Assembly: GCF_021789175.1 (NCBI RefSeq)
Contig: NZ_CP084560.1
Location: forward strand, 1,550,001 to 1,614,000
Reading direction: 5' to 3'
DNA from: Arthrobacter sp. FW306-2-2C-D06B
Lineage (GTDB): Bacteria > Actinomycetota > Actinomycetes > Actinomycetales > Micrococcaceae
DNA length: 64,000 bases
Notes under the pieces: model-generated
Databases searched by the model: none
Told to the model about the DNA's origin: nothing
What the model saw: the letters and a program-made list of their open reading frames with translations, nothing else
Position numbers and translations under genes: made by a program
Part shown: positions 1-8,824 of the stretch, one piece after another
Position numbering within the stretch: position 1 is the stretch's first letter
Layout of the letters: each line of letters opens with the position of its first letter

Positions 1-429
1 CACTCCATGGTGGAATTCGTGGACGGCTCCATCATTGCCCAAGCCTCTCCGCCGGACATGCGGCTCCCTATCGCCCTGGGACTCGGGTGGCCGGACCGCG
101 TGCCCGGCGCCGCCAAGGCCTGCGACTGGAGCCAGGCGACCAGTTGGACGTTCGAACCCCTTGACTCGGTGGCCTTCCCGGCCGTGGAGCTGGCCAAGGA
201 CGCCGCGAAGCAGGGGAGCACTTTTCCGGCAGTCTTCAACGCGGCCAACGAGGAGGCGGTGGAAGCATTCCACGCCGGGAGGATCCGCTTCACCGACATC
301 GTGGACACGGTGGAGTCCGTCCTCAGCGAACATTCAGGATCCTTGGAGCTGACGGTGGACTCTGTGTTGGATGCTGAGAGGTGGGCACGCACGCGCACCC
401 ACGATCGTTTAGCCAACAGCACCCTTTAG
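1..429 (+). CDS. dxr: 1-deoxy-D-xylulose 5-phosphate reductoisomerase, C-terminal part
   Basis: This is the 3' end of DXR, which converts 1-deoxy-D-xylulose 5-phosphate to 2-C-methyl-D-erythritol 4-phosphate in the cytosolic MEP isoprenoid pathway. The reading frame is open from base 1 and the first residues read HSMVEF, a conserved DXR segment, so the gene starts outside the window. The visible 142 residues include the typical FPAVFNAANEEAV stretch of the C-terminal helical domain. An M50 protease gene follows 17 bp downstream, and ispG of the same pathway lies 1.7 kb further on, which is a common actinobacterial order. Confidence 0.93.
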   Translation, partial: HSMVEFVDGSIIAQASPPDMRLPIALGLGWPDRVPGAAKACDWSQATSWTFEPLDSVAFPAVELAKDAAKQGSTFPAVFNAANEEAVEAFHAGRIRFTDIVDTVESVLSEHSGSLELTVDSVLDAERWARTRTHDRLANSTL

Positions 430-446
430 GAAGCAGTACTCAAGGC

Positions 447-1778
447 ATGAATCCCGTCATTCTGTTCATTCTCGGAGTCGTCTTCGTCGCGATCGGCGTG
501 GCCGTCTCCATTGCGCTGCACGAGGTGGGGCACTTGCTTCCCGCCAAGCTGTTCAAGGTGCGCGTCACGAAATACATGATCGGTTTCGGCCCTACCCTGT
601 GGTCCACGCGGAAAGGCGAGACCGAGTACGGCGTCAAGGCCATCCCGCTGGGCGGCTACGTGGCCATGATCGGCATGTACCCGCCCAACAAGCAAGATGG
701 CAGCGTCAGGCCGTCGAGCACCGGCATGTTCCAGACCCTTGCCACCGAGGCCCGGTCCGCGGCGCACGAGGAAGTGGGCCCCGGGGACGAGAACCGGGTC
801 TTCTACAGGCTGCCGGTCTGGAAAAAGGTCATCATCATGCTGGGTGGCCCGGCGATGAACCTGCTCATCGGCCTGGTGCTGACCGCGGTGCTGCTGATGG
901 GCTTCGGCGTGTCCACGGCAACCACCACCATTGCCGAAGTGTCAAAGTGCCAAGTGAAGGCCGGCGAGACCGTCGATCCGAATTCCCCGAACTGCCAATT
1001 GACGCCGGCAGCAGTGGCAAAGCTCCAGCCCAACGACGTCGTCACCAGCTTCGACGGGAAGCCCGTGACGAGCTGGGCTGAAATGAGCGGGTGGATCCGC
1101 GCATCCGCCGGCAAGGCCGTGCAGATCACCGTGGACCGTGGCGGCAAGAGCGTCACCACCCAAGTCACTCCCGTGCTGTCCGCGCGGCCCGTCATCGGCG
1201 ACAACGGCCAGCAGGCCAAGGGCGCGGACGGCAAGCCGCTGTACGAGGAAGTCGGCTTCCTCGGCATCGGTGCGCAGACCGCCATGGTTCCTCAACCGGC
1301 GTCGACCGTTCTTCCGATGGCCGGCGAGAACATCAAGCAAATCGCGGGAGTCATCCTCAACCTCCCCGCCAGGGTGGTCGGCGTGGCGCAAGCGGCTTTC
1401 GGCTCCGAACCGCGCGATCCCAACGGCCCCATCAGCGTGGTGGGAGTCGGCCGGGTGGCCGGCGAAGTGGCTGCCATGGATCAGGTTCCGCTGCAATCCC
1501 GCATCAGCGCCCTCGTGGGCCTCCTCGCCGGGCTGAACTTCGCCCTCGCCGTGTTCAACCTGGTTCCGCTCTTGCCGCTCGACGGCGGACACGTGGCGGG
1601 CGCGCTCTACGAAGGAGCCAGGCGTCGAATCGCGAAGCTGTTCGGCAAACCGGATCCAGGCGCCTTCGACATCGCCAAGCTCCTGCCGCTTACCTACGTC
1701 GTGGCGAGTGTCCTCATGGCCATGAGCGCTTTGCTGATCTACGCGGACATCGTCAAGCCCGTCAACCTCTTCGGCTGA
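447..1778 (+). CDS. RseP-like M50 site-2 (intramembrane) zinc metalloprotease
   Basis: This 443-residue membrane protein is a site-2 protease of the RseP/Rip1 type, which cuts transmembrane substrates such as anti-sigma factors within the membrane. The zinc motif HEVGH lies at residues 25-29 inside the first membrane helix. A PDZ-like region occupies about residues 170-260, and the second conserved motif LPLDGGH lies near residue 378 in a late membrane segment. The ATG at 447 was chosen because it places HEVGH at the family's usual distance from the N-terminus; an in-frame extension to 381 would overlap dxr. The dxr-protease-ispG order is shared with other Actinobacteria. The substrate cannot be read from the sequence. 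Confidence 0.9.
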   Translation: MNPVILFILGVVFVAIGVAVSIALHEVGHLLPAKLFKVRVTKYMIGFGPTLWSTRKGETEYGVKAIPLGGYVAMIGMYPPNKQDGSVRPSSTGMFQTLATEARSAAHEEVGPGDENRVFYRLPVWKKVIIMLGGPAMNLLIGLVLTAVLLMGFGVSTATTTIAEVSKCQVKAGETVDPNSPNCQLTPAAVAKLQPNDVVTSFDGKPVTSWAEMSGWIRASAGKAVQITVDRGGKSVTTQVTPVLSARPVIGDNGQQAKGADGKPLYEEVGFLGIGAQTAMVPQPASTVLPMAGENIKQIAGVILNLPARVVGVAQAAFGSEPRDPNGPISVVGVGRVAGEVAAMDQVPLQSRISALVGLLAGLNFALAVFNLVPLLPLDGGHVAGALYEGARRRIAKLFGKPDPGAFDIAKLLPLTYVVASVLMAMSALLIYADIVKPVNLFG

Positions 1779-1810
1779 TCTCGATTGGGCTTGGGGGATA
1801 GGCTATCCAT

Positions 1811-2104
1811 ATGACTGTTTTCGCTGTTGAGTATGTGTACGACGCCGAGTCCGCCGAGGTGCGCGACGCGAACCGCCCTGCCCACCGCGCCTGGCTCGCC
1901 AGCCTCGCCGAGCAGGGAACCCTGCTGGCGAGCGGCCCATACACCGATGGCGCGGGTGCGCTGCTGCTGCTTGAGGCCGCCGACGAGTCCGAGCTGAACG
2001 CCACGCTGAAGGAGGATCCGTTCGCCGCCGTCCGGGGGATCGCAGGCATCCGGACCTCGGAGTGGAACCCCATTATCGGAATGCTTGCCGCTCACGCTTC
2101 CTAG
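1811..2104 (+). CDS. YCII-domain small protein
   Basis: This 97-residue protein matches the YCII family (ferredoxin-like alpha/beta fold), whose members are small dimeric proteins, some linked to dechlorination chemistry but most without known function. The family signs are the N-terminal FAVEYVYDAES strand, the HRAWLASLAEQG helix (His and Asp-like family positions) and the DPF-A-V motif near residue 75. The hexamer TAGGCT at 1799-1804 ends 6 nt before the ATG, so the mRNA may be leaderless. A GC-rich hairpin follows the gene. Confidence 0.8.
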   Translation: MTVFAVEYVYDAESAEVRDANRPAHRAWLASLAEQGTLLASGPYTDGAGALLLLEAADESELNATLKEDPFAAVRGIAGIRTSEWNPIIGMLAAHAS

Positions 2105-2114
2105 CAGCATGACC

Positions 2115-2140
2115 GGCCGGGGTCCTGTCCCCGGCCTTAC
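2115..2140 (+). terminator. GC-rich hairpin after the YCII gene
   Basis: Arms GGCCGGGG (2115-2122) and CCCCGGCC (2129-2136) pair perfectly around a 6-nt loop, 10 bp after the YCII stop. Only two T residues follow, so it is a weak intrinsic terminator at best. A TACGAT hexamer at 2138-2143 could be the -10 element for ispG. Confidence 0.5.
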
Positions 2141-2170
2141 GATCCACCCATTTCAACCCAAGGAGTCCAC

Positions 2171-3337
2171 GTGACCTCGGTCAGCCTGGGAATGCCGTCA
2201 GCCCCGCCCCCCGTTCTCGCGCCCCGCCGCAAGACCCGCCAGATCAAGGTGGGTTCGGTCGGCGTCGGCTCCGATTCGCCCATCAGCGTGCAATCGATGA
2301 CCACCACGCCCACCACGGACATCAACGCCACGCTGCAGCAGATCGCGGAGCTGACGGCATCCGGCTGTGACATCGTGCGTGTCGCTTGCCCTTCCGCGGA
2401 CGACGCCGAGGCACTGCCGATCATCGCCCGCAAGTCCCAGATTCCCGTCATCGCGGACATCCACTTCCAGCCGAAGTACGTCTTCGCCGCGATCGAAGCC
2501 GGTTGCGCCGCTGTGCGCGTCAATCCGGGCAACATCCGCAAGTTCGACGACCAGGTGAAGGAAATCGCCAAGGCCGCCAAGGACCACGGAACGTCCATCC
2601 GGATCGGCATCAACGCCGGTTCCCTGGAGCCGGGCATCCTGAAGAAGTACGGCAAGGCCACCCCGGAAGCCCTCGTGGAGTCAGCCGTGTGGGAAGCTTC
2701 GTTGTTCGAGGAACACGGCTTCAACGATTTCAAGATCTCCGTCAAGCACAACGACCCCGTCATCATGGTGGCGGCCTACGAGATGCTTGCCGAAAAGGGC
2801 GACTGGCCCCTGCACCTTGGCGTGACCGAGGCCGGACCGGCCTTCCAGGGCACCATCAAGTCCGCGACGGCCTTCGGAGCGCTTCTGTCCCGGGGCATCG
2901 GCGACACCATCCGGGTGTCCCTTTCCGCGCCGCCTGTTGAGGAGATCAAGGTCGGCAACCAGATCCTGCAGTCGCTCAACCTGCGCCCCCGCAAGCTCGA
3001 AATCGTCTCCTGCCCTTCATGCGGACGCGCCCAGGTCGACGTCTACACGCTGGCTGAGCAGGTCACGGCCGGGCTTGAAGGAATGGAGATTCCGTTGCGC
3101 GTCGCCGTCATGGGTTGCGTCGTGAACGGTCCGGGCGAGGCACGTGAAGCCGATCTCGGTGTGGCCTCCGGAAACGGCAAGGGACAGATCTTCGTGAAGG
3201 GCGAAGTCATTAAGACTGTCCCCGAGAGCCAGATTGTTGAGACACTGATCGAAGAGGCCATGCGTATCGCCGAAGAGATGGGGGAGGCCGATGGCGAAGA
3301 TGCTGTCAAGGGTAGCCCCGTGGTTAGCGTCTCGTAA
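2171..3337 (+). CDS. ispG: 4-hydroxy-3-methylbut-2-en-1-yl diphosphate synthase (GcpE)
   Basis: IspG reduces 2-C-methyl-D-erythritol 2,4-cyclodiphosphate to HMBPP with a 4Fe-4S cluster, the penultimate step of the MEP pathway. The 388-residue protein has the TIM-barrel N-terminal region and the cluster-binding cysteines: CPSC near residues 281-284 and Cys in [10 protein letters not shown] near residue 316. The GTG start at 2171 has an AGGAG site 5 nt upstream. The gene overlaps the next one by 47 bp, suggesting translational coupling. Length and motifs are normal for the short bacterial form. Confidence 0.96.
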   Translation: MTSVSLGMPSAPPPVLAPRRKTRQIKVGSVGVGSDSPISVQSMTTTPTTDINATLQQIAELTASGCDIVRVACPSADDAEALPIIARKSQIPVIADIHFQPKYVFAAIEAGCAAVRVNPGNIRKFDDQVKEIAKAAKDHGTSIRIGINAGSLEPGILKKYGKATPEALVESAVWEASLFEEHGFNDFKISVKHNDPVIMVAAYEMLAEKGDWPLHLGVTEAGPAFQGTIKSATAFGALLSRGIGDTIRVSLSAPPVEEIKVGNQILQSLNLRPRKLEIVSCPSCGRAQVDVYTLAEQVTAGLEGMEIPLRVAVMGCVVNGPGEAREADLGVASGNGKGQIFVKGEVIKTVPESQIVETLIEEAMRIAEEMGEADGEDAVKGSPVVSVS

Positions 3338-4187
3338 CGAGACAGCCGCCGATGGGCTTTCCGTCCGGGTACTCGGCGCGGCCGACACCCGGGCCCTTCG
3401 CGTGCTCGCGATGGAAGACCCGGTAGCGAACGTCTTCATTCTGGCGCACCTCGATTCGTCGGGGAGCGCCGCACCCACTTCCGGTGGCGCGAGCGTCTTT
3501 GGAGTGTTCGACGGCGACGCACTGGTAGGTGCCTGCTGGGCCGGCGCCAACCTGGTTCCGGTGCAACTGGACCCCGGACTGGCTTCCCGCGTTGCGGCGG
3601 TTGCACACCGGGCCGGACGTCGCTACGCCTCGATCTTCGGGCCCGCGGAGACCGTGCTCGCGCTCCATTCCCGTTTGGAGCAATTGGGGCATTTCGCCCA
3701 CGAAGTACGGGCCGACCAGCCGCTGCTGGCGATCTCGGGGCCACCCGCCGTCGAACCCAATCCGCGGCTCGGCTTCGGAAACATCGCGGATTTCGACCGG
3801 ATCCTGCCCGCCTGCGCAGCCATGTTCGAAGAGGAAGTGGGTTATTCGCCCTTTCTCGGGAGCGAGGACTTCTACAGCCGCAGGGTGGCTGGACTGATCC
3901 GGCAGGGCCATTCCTTGGTGCACATCGACGCCGGCGGGACCGTGAAGTTCAAAGCCGAACTCGGGGCGGTCACGGCGCAGGCCACCCAGGTGCAGGGCGT
4001 CTGGATGAACCCCGAGTTCCGCGGCCAGGGACTCAGCGCCGGGTACATGGCGGGAGTGGTTGTCCTGGCGCAGCAGTTCGCGCCGATCACGAGCCTCTAC
4101 GTCAACGAATACAACACCAGGGCGCGCGCCACGTACGAGCGGGTCGGCTTCCAACGCCTCGGAACGTTCGCCACGGTTCTCTACTGA
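3291..4187 (+). CDS. GNAT-family N-acetyltransferase (two-domain, DUF4081-like N-terminus)
   Basis: This 298-residue protein has a C-terminal GNAT fold with an acetyl-CoA pyrophosphate-binding motif A at [16 protein letters not shown] (about residues 240-255). Its N-terminal half resembles the DUF4081 extension of actinobacterial GNAT proteins, which follow ispG in many genomes. The substrate is unknown. The ATG at 3291 lies inside the ispG 3' end and is preceded by GGGGAGG at 3281-3287; an in-frame ATG at 3300 is an alternative. It converges with the TetR gene across a long inverted repeat. Confidence 0.85.
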   Translation: MAKMLSRVAPWLASRNETAADGLSVRVLGAADTRALRVLAMEDPVANVFILAHLDSSGSAAPTSGGASVFGVFDGDALVGACWAGANLVPVQLDPGLASRVAAVAHRAGRRYASIFGPAETVLALHSRLEQLGHFAHEVRADQPLLAISGPPAVEPNPRLGFGNIADFDRILPACAAMFEEEVGYSPFLGSEDFYSRRVAGLIRQGHSLVHIDAGGTVKFKAELGAVTAQATQVQGVWMNPEFRGQGLSAGYMAGVVVLAQQFAPITSLYVNEYNTRARATYERVGFQRLGTFATVLY

Positions 4188-4191
4188 CTGG

Positions 4192-4257
4192 CCCAACTGA
4201 CTCGCATTTGTTGTCGTTTTGACGCCTCATAACGACAACAACTGCGAGCTAGTTGGG
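4192..4257. repeat. 27-bp inverted repeat between convergent genes
   Basis: Arms at 4192-4218 and 4231-4257 pair at 24 of 27 positions around a 12-nt loop. The left arm reads CCCAACT then CTCGCA then TGTTGTCGTT, and the right arm is its complement. The element begins 4 bp after the GNAT stop and contains the TAG stop of the TetR gene (4249-4251), so it closes both convergent genes. It may act as a bidirectional terminator, although neither strand has a long T tract. Confidence 0.8.
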
Positions 4258-4866
4258 AGGGGCGAGCTCGCCGGTGAGGTAGTGCTGGACGTTCGGGGCC
4301 ACGAGCCGGACCACTTCCTCCTGGGAGGCCGAAGCCAGCGGTTCCAGCCGGACCACGTAGCGCATCAGCATGAGCCCCACCATTTGCGTGGCGACGAGGT
4401 TGCCGCGCATTTTCGCTTCTGCGGGGGAACCGGGAAGCCCTGCCGTGATGCGGGAGAGGATGGTCCTCGCCACCATCTCGCGCAGCAAGGCGGTCTTGGC
4501 CTTGGAACCGATCGTTCCCCTGACGAACGCGACAAGCCCGTGTTGCGCCGGGCTTTCCCACAGACGCACCACGGCGCGGACTATCGCTTCCGAGCGTTGG
4601 GCCGGATCCAACGACTCGACGCCGGCAAGGACCTCGTCGGGATCCGCCGGGAGTTCGATGCTCTGGGCGAAAAGTTCGTCCTTGCCCTTGAAGAAATGGT
4701 GGACCATGGCCGGATCCACCTCGGCTTCCCGGGCCACTTGCCGCAGGCTCGTGCCGTCGAAACCGTGCTCGGCGAAGAGCCGGCGCGCTGTGGCCAGGAT
4801 CAGTTCGCGGGAGTCGCTTCCGCCGCTGCGGCGTCCCCGTCGCACGGGAGGCAAGGCGCCGCTCAT
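4249..4866 (-). CDS. TetR-family transcriptional regulator of the ABC exporter operon
   Basis: This 205-residue regulator has an N-terminal TetR helix-turn-helix: the segment ILATARRLFAEHGFDGTSL followed by LRQVAREAEVDPAMVHHFF. The ligand domain is of the type common in actinobacterial regulators of drug exporters. The ATG at 4866 overlaps the permease stop by 4 bp (ATGA), making it the last gene of a three-gene operon. A perfect palindrome overlaps the operon promoter at 6428-6451, so autorepression relieved by an exported compound is the likely arrangement. Its stop codon lies inside an intergenic inverted repeat. Confidence 0.9.
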   Translation of the reverse strand: MSGALPPVRRGRRSGGSDSRELILATARRLFAEHGFDGTSLRQVAREAEVDPAMVHHFFKGKDELFAQSIELPADPDEVLAGVESLDPAQRSEAIVRAVVRLWESPAQHGLVAFVRGTIGSKAKTALLREMVARTILSRITAGLPGSPAEAKMRGNLVATQMVGLMLMRYVVRLEPLASASQEEVVRLVAPNVQHYLTGELAPPN

Positions 4867-5618
4867 GAGGTCCGCCGTCGGAGGGTGAATGAGGCCAGGA
4901 CCAAAACTCCCACAACGATCGCCGCCATGACCCCGGCATCCTGCCACATGGCCTGCGTCGCCTCGGCGTTGTCGGCGATCTGCTGGAGCGCATCGACCGA
5001 AAACGTCAGCGGCAGCACATTGGAAATACCCTCCAGGAGGCTGTTCATGTGGTCCCTGGCCACGAAGAGTCCGCACAACAGGATCTGCGGTATCACCACC
5101 ACCGGCATGAACTGCACCGCTTGGAACTCGGTCCGCGCAAAGGCTGAGCACAAGAGGCCAAGCGCGACACCCAGCACCGCATTGATGACGGCGATCATCA
5201 CGACGTAACCAGGACCGCCCTTGATGTCCAGATTGAAGATCCAGTAGGCCACGGCCGTGGCGACAAGCGATTGCAGGGCGGCCATGATGGAGAACGCCAA
5301 CGCGTAGCCGAACAGGAGATCGGCTTTGTGGATGGGCGTCGTCAGGAGCCGCTCCAGCGTCCCGGACGTCCTTTCGCGCAACATCGTGATCGACGTGACC
5401 AGGAACATCACCACAAACGGGAAAATGGCCAGCATCATGAGTCCCACACGGTCAAAGGTCCGGGGGAATCCGGGTGGCAAGGTCTCGTTCTCGAAGAGAT
5501 AGTAGACGCCCGTGAGCAGCAGGGCGGGAACCACCATGATGAGCGCGACGCTGCGGTGGTCGTGCCGCAGCTGCTCCAAGACCCTTCTGGTGGTGGCAAA
5601 CATCATCCGTGGATTCAT
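4863..5618 (-). CDS. ABC-2 type transporter permease
   Basis: This 251-residue membrane protein of the ABC-2 family shows about six hydrophobic segments and the typical cytoplasmic stretch MLRERTSGTLERLLTTP near residue 80. It is probably the membrane part of an exporter together with the ATPase encoded just upstream. It overlaps the ATPase gene by 4 bp (5615-5618) and the TetR gene by 4 bp. Families of this kind export drugs, lipids or polysaccharides; the substrate cannot be read from the sequence. Confidence 0.92.
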   Translation of the reverse strand: MNPRMMFATTRRVLEQLRHDHRSVALIMVVPALLLTGVYYLFENETLPPGFPRTFDRVGLMMLAIFPFVVMFLVTSITMLRERTSGTLERLLTTPIHKADLLFGYALAFSIMAALQSLVATAVAYWIFNLDIKGGPGYVVMIAVINAVLGVALGLLCSAFARTEFQAVQFMPVVVIPQILLCGLFVARDHMNSLLEGISNVLPLTFSVDALQQIADNAEATQAMWQDAGVMAAIVVGVLVLASFTLRRRTS

Positions 5619-6415
5619 GACGCCACCTGGCTTTCATCTGCACCCCGGCGGTTCGAAGTGGCGCTCGTTTCCTGGATGATGTGCAGGAAGGCCTGTTCCA
5701 GATCGTTGCTGTGTCCCCGTTCGCTGAGTTCCGCCGGACTGAGCTGCGCCAGCAGCAGGCCGTCGCGGAGCAGGAGCAACGAGGAACAGTGCGAGGCCTC
5801 TTCCATGACGTGGCTGGACACCAGCAAGGTGGTGCCCGATTCGGCCATCGCGGCGAACCGTTCCCACAGCTCGGCACGCAGTACCGGATCCAAGCCAACC
5901 GTCGGTTCGTCGAGGACCAGCAGCTTCGGATGCGAAACGAGCGCGCAGGCCAGCGAAACCCGGCTGAATTCACCACCGGAAAGGTCTTCTGTCTTCCGCC
6001 GTGCCAGTGATTCGAGCCCGACGGCGGCAATCGCCTTCGCGGTGTCGGTCGCCGACACGCCGTGCATGGCTCCGAAATACCTGACGTTCGCCTCGACGCT
6101 CAGGTCCGTGTAGACGCTCGGCGCCTGGGTGACGTATCCGACGTCGTGCCTCAATGACGGCGCACCCGCTGGACGGCCCAATACTTCCACCCTGCCGGCT
6201 GTCAGTCGCTGGACTCCTACGATGCAGCGCATGAGGGTTGTCTTGCCGCTCCCGGACGGTCCAAGCAGGCCCGTGATGCGCCCAGGCTGCATGGCGAAGT
6301 CCAAACCGCGCAGGATCTTCTTGCGGCCGCGCGTGACGTGCAGGCCCTCCACTGTGACCGCCGGGGGCGCCGGGGGCATGCCCTGGGTGATACTTCCTGA
6401 CGCGCTGTGGGACAT
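5615..6415 (-). CDS. ABC transporter ATP-binding protein
   Basis: This ATPase has the Walker A motif GPSGSGKT, a Q-loop at VGYVTQAP, the signature LSGGE and Walker B LLVLDEPT, so it should energise the ABC-2 permease. The start at 6415 (266 residues) is preferred over an upstream in-frame ATG at 6436. A GGAGG lies directly before 6415, and the upstream ATG falls inside the operator palindrome. The gene opens the ATPase-permease-TetR operon. Confidence 0.93.
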   Translation of the reverse strand: MSHSASGSITQGMPPAPPAVTVEGLHVTRGRKKILRGLDFAMQPGRITGLLGPSGSGKTTLMRCIVGVQRLTAGRVEVLGRPAGAPSLRHDVGYVTQAPSVYTDLSVEANVRYFGAMHGVSATDTAKAIAAVGLESLARRKTEDLSGGEFSRVSLACALVSHPKLLVLDEPTVGLDPVLRAELWERFAAMAESGTTLLVSSHVMEEASHCSSLLLLRDGLLLAQLSPAELSERGHSNDLEQAFLHIIQETSATSNRRGADESQVAS

Positions 6416-6427
6416 CGCGGCCTCCGA

Positions 6428-6479
6428 TTTATTCATCAGGCGATGAATAAAAGGTAAGTCCGATACAAAGGCTCGTCAA
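6428..6479 (-). promoter_or_regulatory. Promoter plus TetR operator of the ABC exporter operon
   Basis: Reading the minus strand, a -35 box TTGACG (6479-6474), a 17-bp spacer and a -10 box TACCTT (6456-6451) are followed at once by a perfect palindrome at 6451-6428. Its arms are TTTATTCATC and GATGAATAAA around a 4-nt AGGC centre. The predicted transcription start near 6444 lies inside the palindrome, so a bound regulator would block initiation. The operon's own TetR protein is the obvious ligand-responsive repressor. The binding itself is inferred. Confidence 0.8.
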
Positions 6480-6516
6480 CTGTGAGCCTCGGGGACGGAT
6501 CTGGCCCTTCGTTCTG

Positions 6517-6579
6517 CAACGCGGGGTCACTTACGGCCCATGTCGGACCTCCGGATGGGCGCTAAGTGACCCCGCGTTG
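6517..6579. repeat. 25-bp inverted repeat
   Basis: Arms at 6517-6541 and 6555-6579 pair at 23 of 25 positions around a 13-nt loop. The core arm is GCGGGGTCACTTA with its complement TAAGTGACCCCGC. It stands between the divergent ABC operon and proS, so a role as terminator for either gene is unlikely. It may be a dispersed palindromic element. Confidence 0.8.
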
Positions 6580-6801
6580 TTCGTTGCTAGCGCTATGGCC
6601 CGCACACCGACAAATATTGATAAGTCCAAGCCCTTGAAAAAAGTGTCCGCCATCACATAAATTCAGAACCAGCCGTGTCGCTGGGGCGCGGGCGGTTTCA
6701 GAGAGGAAACACAAACCAAATGGCTGTAAGCGTTGATCCTTCGAAGGCATTCGACAGGTCTGACTAAGCCTCCAGGACAGCGCCCGCGGCCGACCGGCCG
6801 C

Positions 6802-6871
6802 TGAGCCACGCCATGGCAGGATGACCAGCCGCCCAGCGGCCAGGGGCTTCCTCGCACCATGGCGTGGCTCA
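6802..6871. repeat. 15-bp perfect inverted repeat with 40-bp spacer
   Basis: TGAGCCACGCCATGG at 6802-6816 is mirrored exactly by CCATGGCGTGGCTCA at 6857-6871. The spacer is GC-rich (GCCGCCCAGCGGCC-like) and could form a smaller inner hairpin. No function is evident. Confidence 0.7.
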
Positions 6872-7012
6872 TCTTCGTTTGGGGAGGCTTTGCTTTCCGG
6901 GGAACCGGGGAGGAATGCGGGGGACGGGCCCGGCAGGTTCCTCAGCCACAAGCCGGTAGATTGGTACACAGTAGTTTTTGCCAGCTCTTGCCATAGAAAC
7001 GGATTCTGACCC

Positions 7013-8824
7013 GTGGTCCTTCGCCTCTCCCAGCTGTTCCTGCGCACCTTGCGTGAAGATCCCGTCGACGCCGAAGTCGCAAGCCACAGACTCCTGGTCC
7101 GCGCCGGCTACATCCGCCGTGCCGCACCGGGCATCTACACGTGGCTTCCTTTGGGATTGAGCGTCCTGCGCAAGGTGGAGCAGATCATCCGCGAGGAAAT
7201 GGCCGCCATCGGCGCCCAGGAAGTCCATTTCCCGGCGCTGCTGCCCCGGGAACCCTACGAGGCCACCAACCGCTGGACCGAATACGGCGAGGGGCTGTTC
7301 CGCCTCCAGGACCGCAAGGGTGCCGATTACCTTCTCGCCCCCACGCACGAGGAAATGTTCACCCTCCTGGTCAAGGACCTGTACTCCTCGTACAAGGACC
7401 TGCCGCTGAGCCTGTACCAAATCCAGAACAAGTACCGCGACGAAGCACGCCCCCGGGCAGGCCTCCTCCGCGGCCGCGAATTCATCATGAAGGATTCCTA
7501 CTCGTTCGACGTCGACGACGCCGGCCTGGACGCGAGCTACGCGGCCCACCGCGCCGCGTACCTGAAAATCTTCGAGCGCCTTGGCCTTGAGGTCATCCCC
7601 GTTGCCGCCACGGCAGGCGCCATGGGCGGATCCAAGAGCGAGGAATTCCTGCATCCTACCGAGATCGGCGAGGACACCTTCGTGCGCTCGGCGGGCGGCT
7701 ACGCCGCCAACGTCGAAGCCGTGACCACCGTGGCCCCGGCCGAGATCGACTTCAGCAACGCGCCTCCCGCGCGGGTCCTGGACACCCCGGACACGCCCAC
7801 GATCGACACCCTCGTGACGGCTGCCAACCAGCTCGCCCCGCGCAGCGATTCCGACGGCGGCGCCTGGACTGCCGCCGACACCCTCAAGAATGTGGTCCTC
7901 GCCGTCACGCTGCCCACCGGCGAGCGCCAGATCGTGGTCATCGGCGTTCCCGGTGACCGCGCGGTGGACCTCAAGCGCGTCGAAGCCAACATCGGTTCGT
8001 TCCTGCCCATTGCCGGGGAGATCGGGCTCGAAGCGGCCAACGAGGAAGACCTCAAGAAGATCCCGGAACTCGTCAAGGGCTACATCGGCCCCGGACTGGT
8101 CCTCGGCGAGGCCGTTCTCGGGCTCGAAGGCACGTCCAAGTTGCTCTTCCTTGTTGACCCCCGGGTTGTCTCGGGCACCAGCTGGGTCACCGGAGCGAAC
8201 GAGGACGGCAAGCACGTCTTCGGCCTCGTAGCCGGACGCGATTTCGCCTGGGATGGCGTCATTGAATGCACCGAAGTCCGCGCCGGAGACGAAGCCCCGG
8301 ACGGCTCCGGTCCCCTGGAGACTGCCCGCGGCATCGAAATGGGCCACATCTTCCAACTCGGCCGCAAGTACGCCGAGGCCCTCGACCTGAAGGTCCTTGA
8401 CCAGAACGGCAAGCAGGTTGTGGTCACCATGGGCTCGTACGGTGTCGGCGTGACCCGTGCCGTGGCCGCCCTCGCCGAGGCCAACAACGACGACCGTGGC
8501 TTGATCTGGCCGCGCTCCGTGGCCCCCGCGGACGTCCACGTGGTCGCCGTCGGACGTGGCGAGGAAATCTTCGCGGCGGCCGAGAAGCTCTCCGCCGAAC
8601 TCGAGGCCGCAGGCCTCGACGTGATTTACGACGACCGCCCCAAGGTTTCCCCGGGCGTGAAGTTCGGTGACGCCGAGCTCGTCGGCGTCCCCACCATCGT
8701 GGCGGTAGGCCGTGGCTTGGTGGACGGTGTTGTGGAGATCAAGGACCGTCGCACAGGTGAGGCCGAAAACGTGGCAGTCGAGAAGGCTGCCGACTACGTG
8801 GTCAACGCCGTACGCCAGAAGTGA
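7013..8824 (+). CDS. proS: Prolyl-tRNA synthetase (bacterial type with editing insertion)
   Basis: ProRS charges tRNA-Pro in the cytosol. The 603-residue protein is the long bacterial type: class II catalytic core with motif 2 around [13 protein letters not shown] (about residues 155-168), an inserted editing (YbaK-like) domain at about residues 230-400, and a C-terminal anticodon-binding domain. The GTG start at 7013 gives the conserved N-terminus [15 protein letters not shown]. Its stop overlaps the start of the TauE/SafE gene by 4 bp (GTGA), so the two are probably translated together. Confidence 0.96.
   Translation: MVLRLSQLFLRTLREDPVDAEVASHRLLVRAGYIRRAAPGIYTWLPLGLSVLRKVEQIIREEMAAIGAQEVHFPALLPREPYEATNRWTEYGEGLFRLQDRKGADYLLAPTHEEMFTLLVKDLYSSYKDLPLSLYQIQNKYRDEARPRAGLLRGREFIMKDSYSFDVDDAGLDASYAAHRAAYLKIFERLGLEVIPVAATAGAMGGSKSEEFLHPTEIGEDTFVRSAGGYAANVEAVTTVAPAEIDFSNAPPARVLDTPDTPTIDTLVTAANQLAPRSDSDGGAWTAADTLKNVVLAVTLPTGERQIVVIGVPGDRAVDLKRVEANIGSFLPIAGEIGLEAANEEDLKKIPELVKGYIGPGLVLGEAVLGLEGTSKLLFLVDPRVVSGTSWVTGANEDGKHVFGLVAGRDFAWDGVIECTEVRAGDEAPDGSGPLETARGIEMGHIFQLGRKYAEALDLKVLDQNGKQVVVTMGSYGVGVTRAVAALAEANNDDRGLIWPRSVAPADVHVVAVGRGEEIFAAAEKLSAELEAAGLDVIYDDRPKVSPGVKFGDAELVGVPTIVAVGRGLVDGVVEIKDRRTGEAENVAVEKAADYVVNAVRQK

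Larger units (their letters stand above)
6452..7012. other. 560-bp intergenic region upstream of proS
   Basis: Apart from the ABC promoter at its left end, no convincing gene was found. Open frames here are short, lack ribosome-binding sites and have no recognisable protein. The region holds two inverted repeats (6517-6579 and 6802-6871). There is no T-box signature upstream of proS. No clear proS promoter could be assigned. Confidence 0.6.

Noticed and set aside
6900..7012. T-box leader for proS
   Set aside because: No conserved T-box sequence, specifier loop or terminator could be found.
6562..7047. Open frames in the gap before proS
   Set aside because: Low-complexity translations, no start signals, and overlap with inverted repeats.
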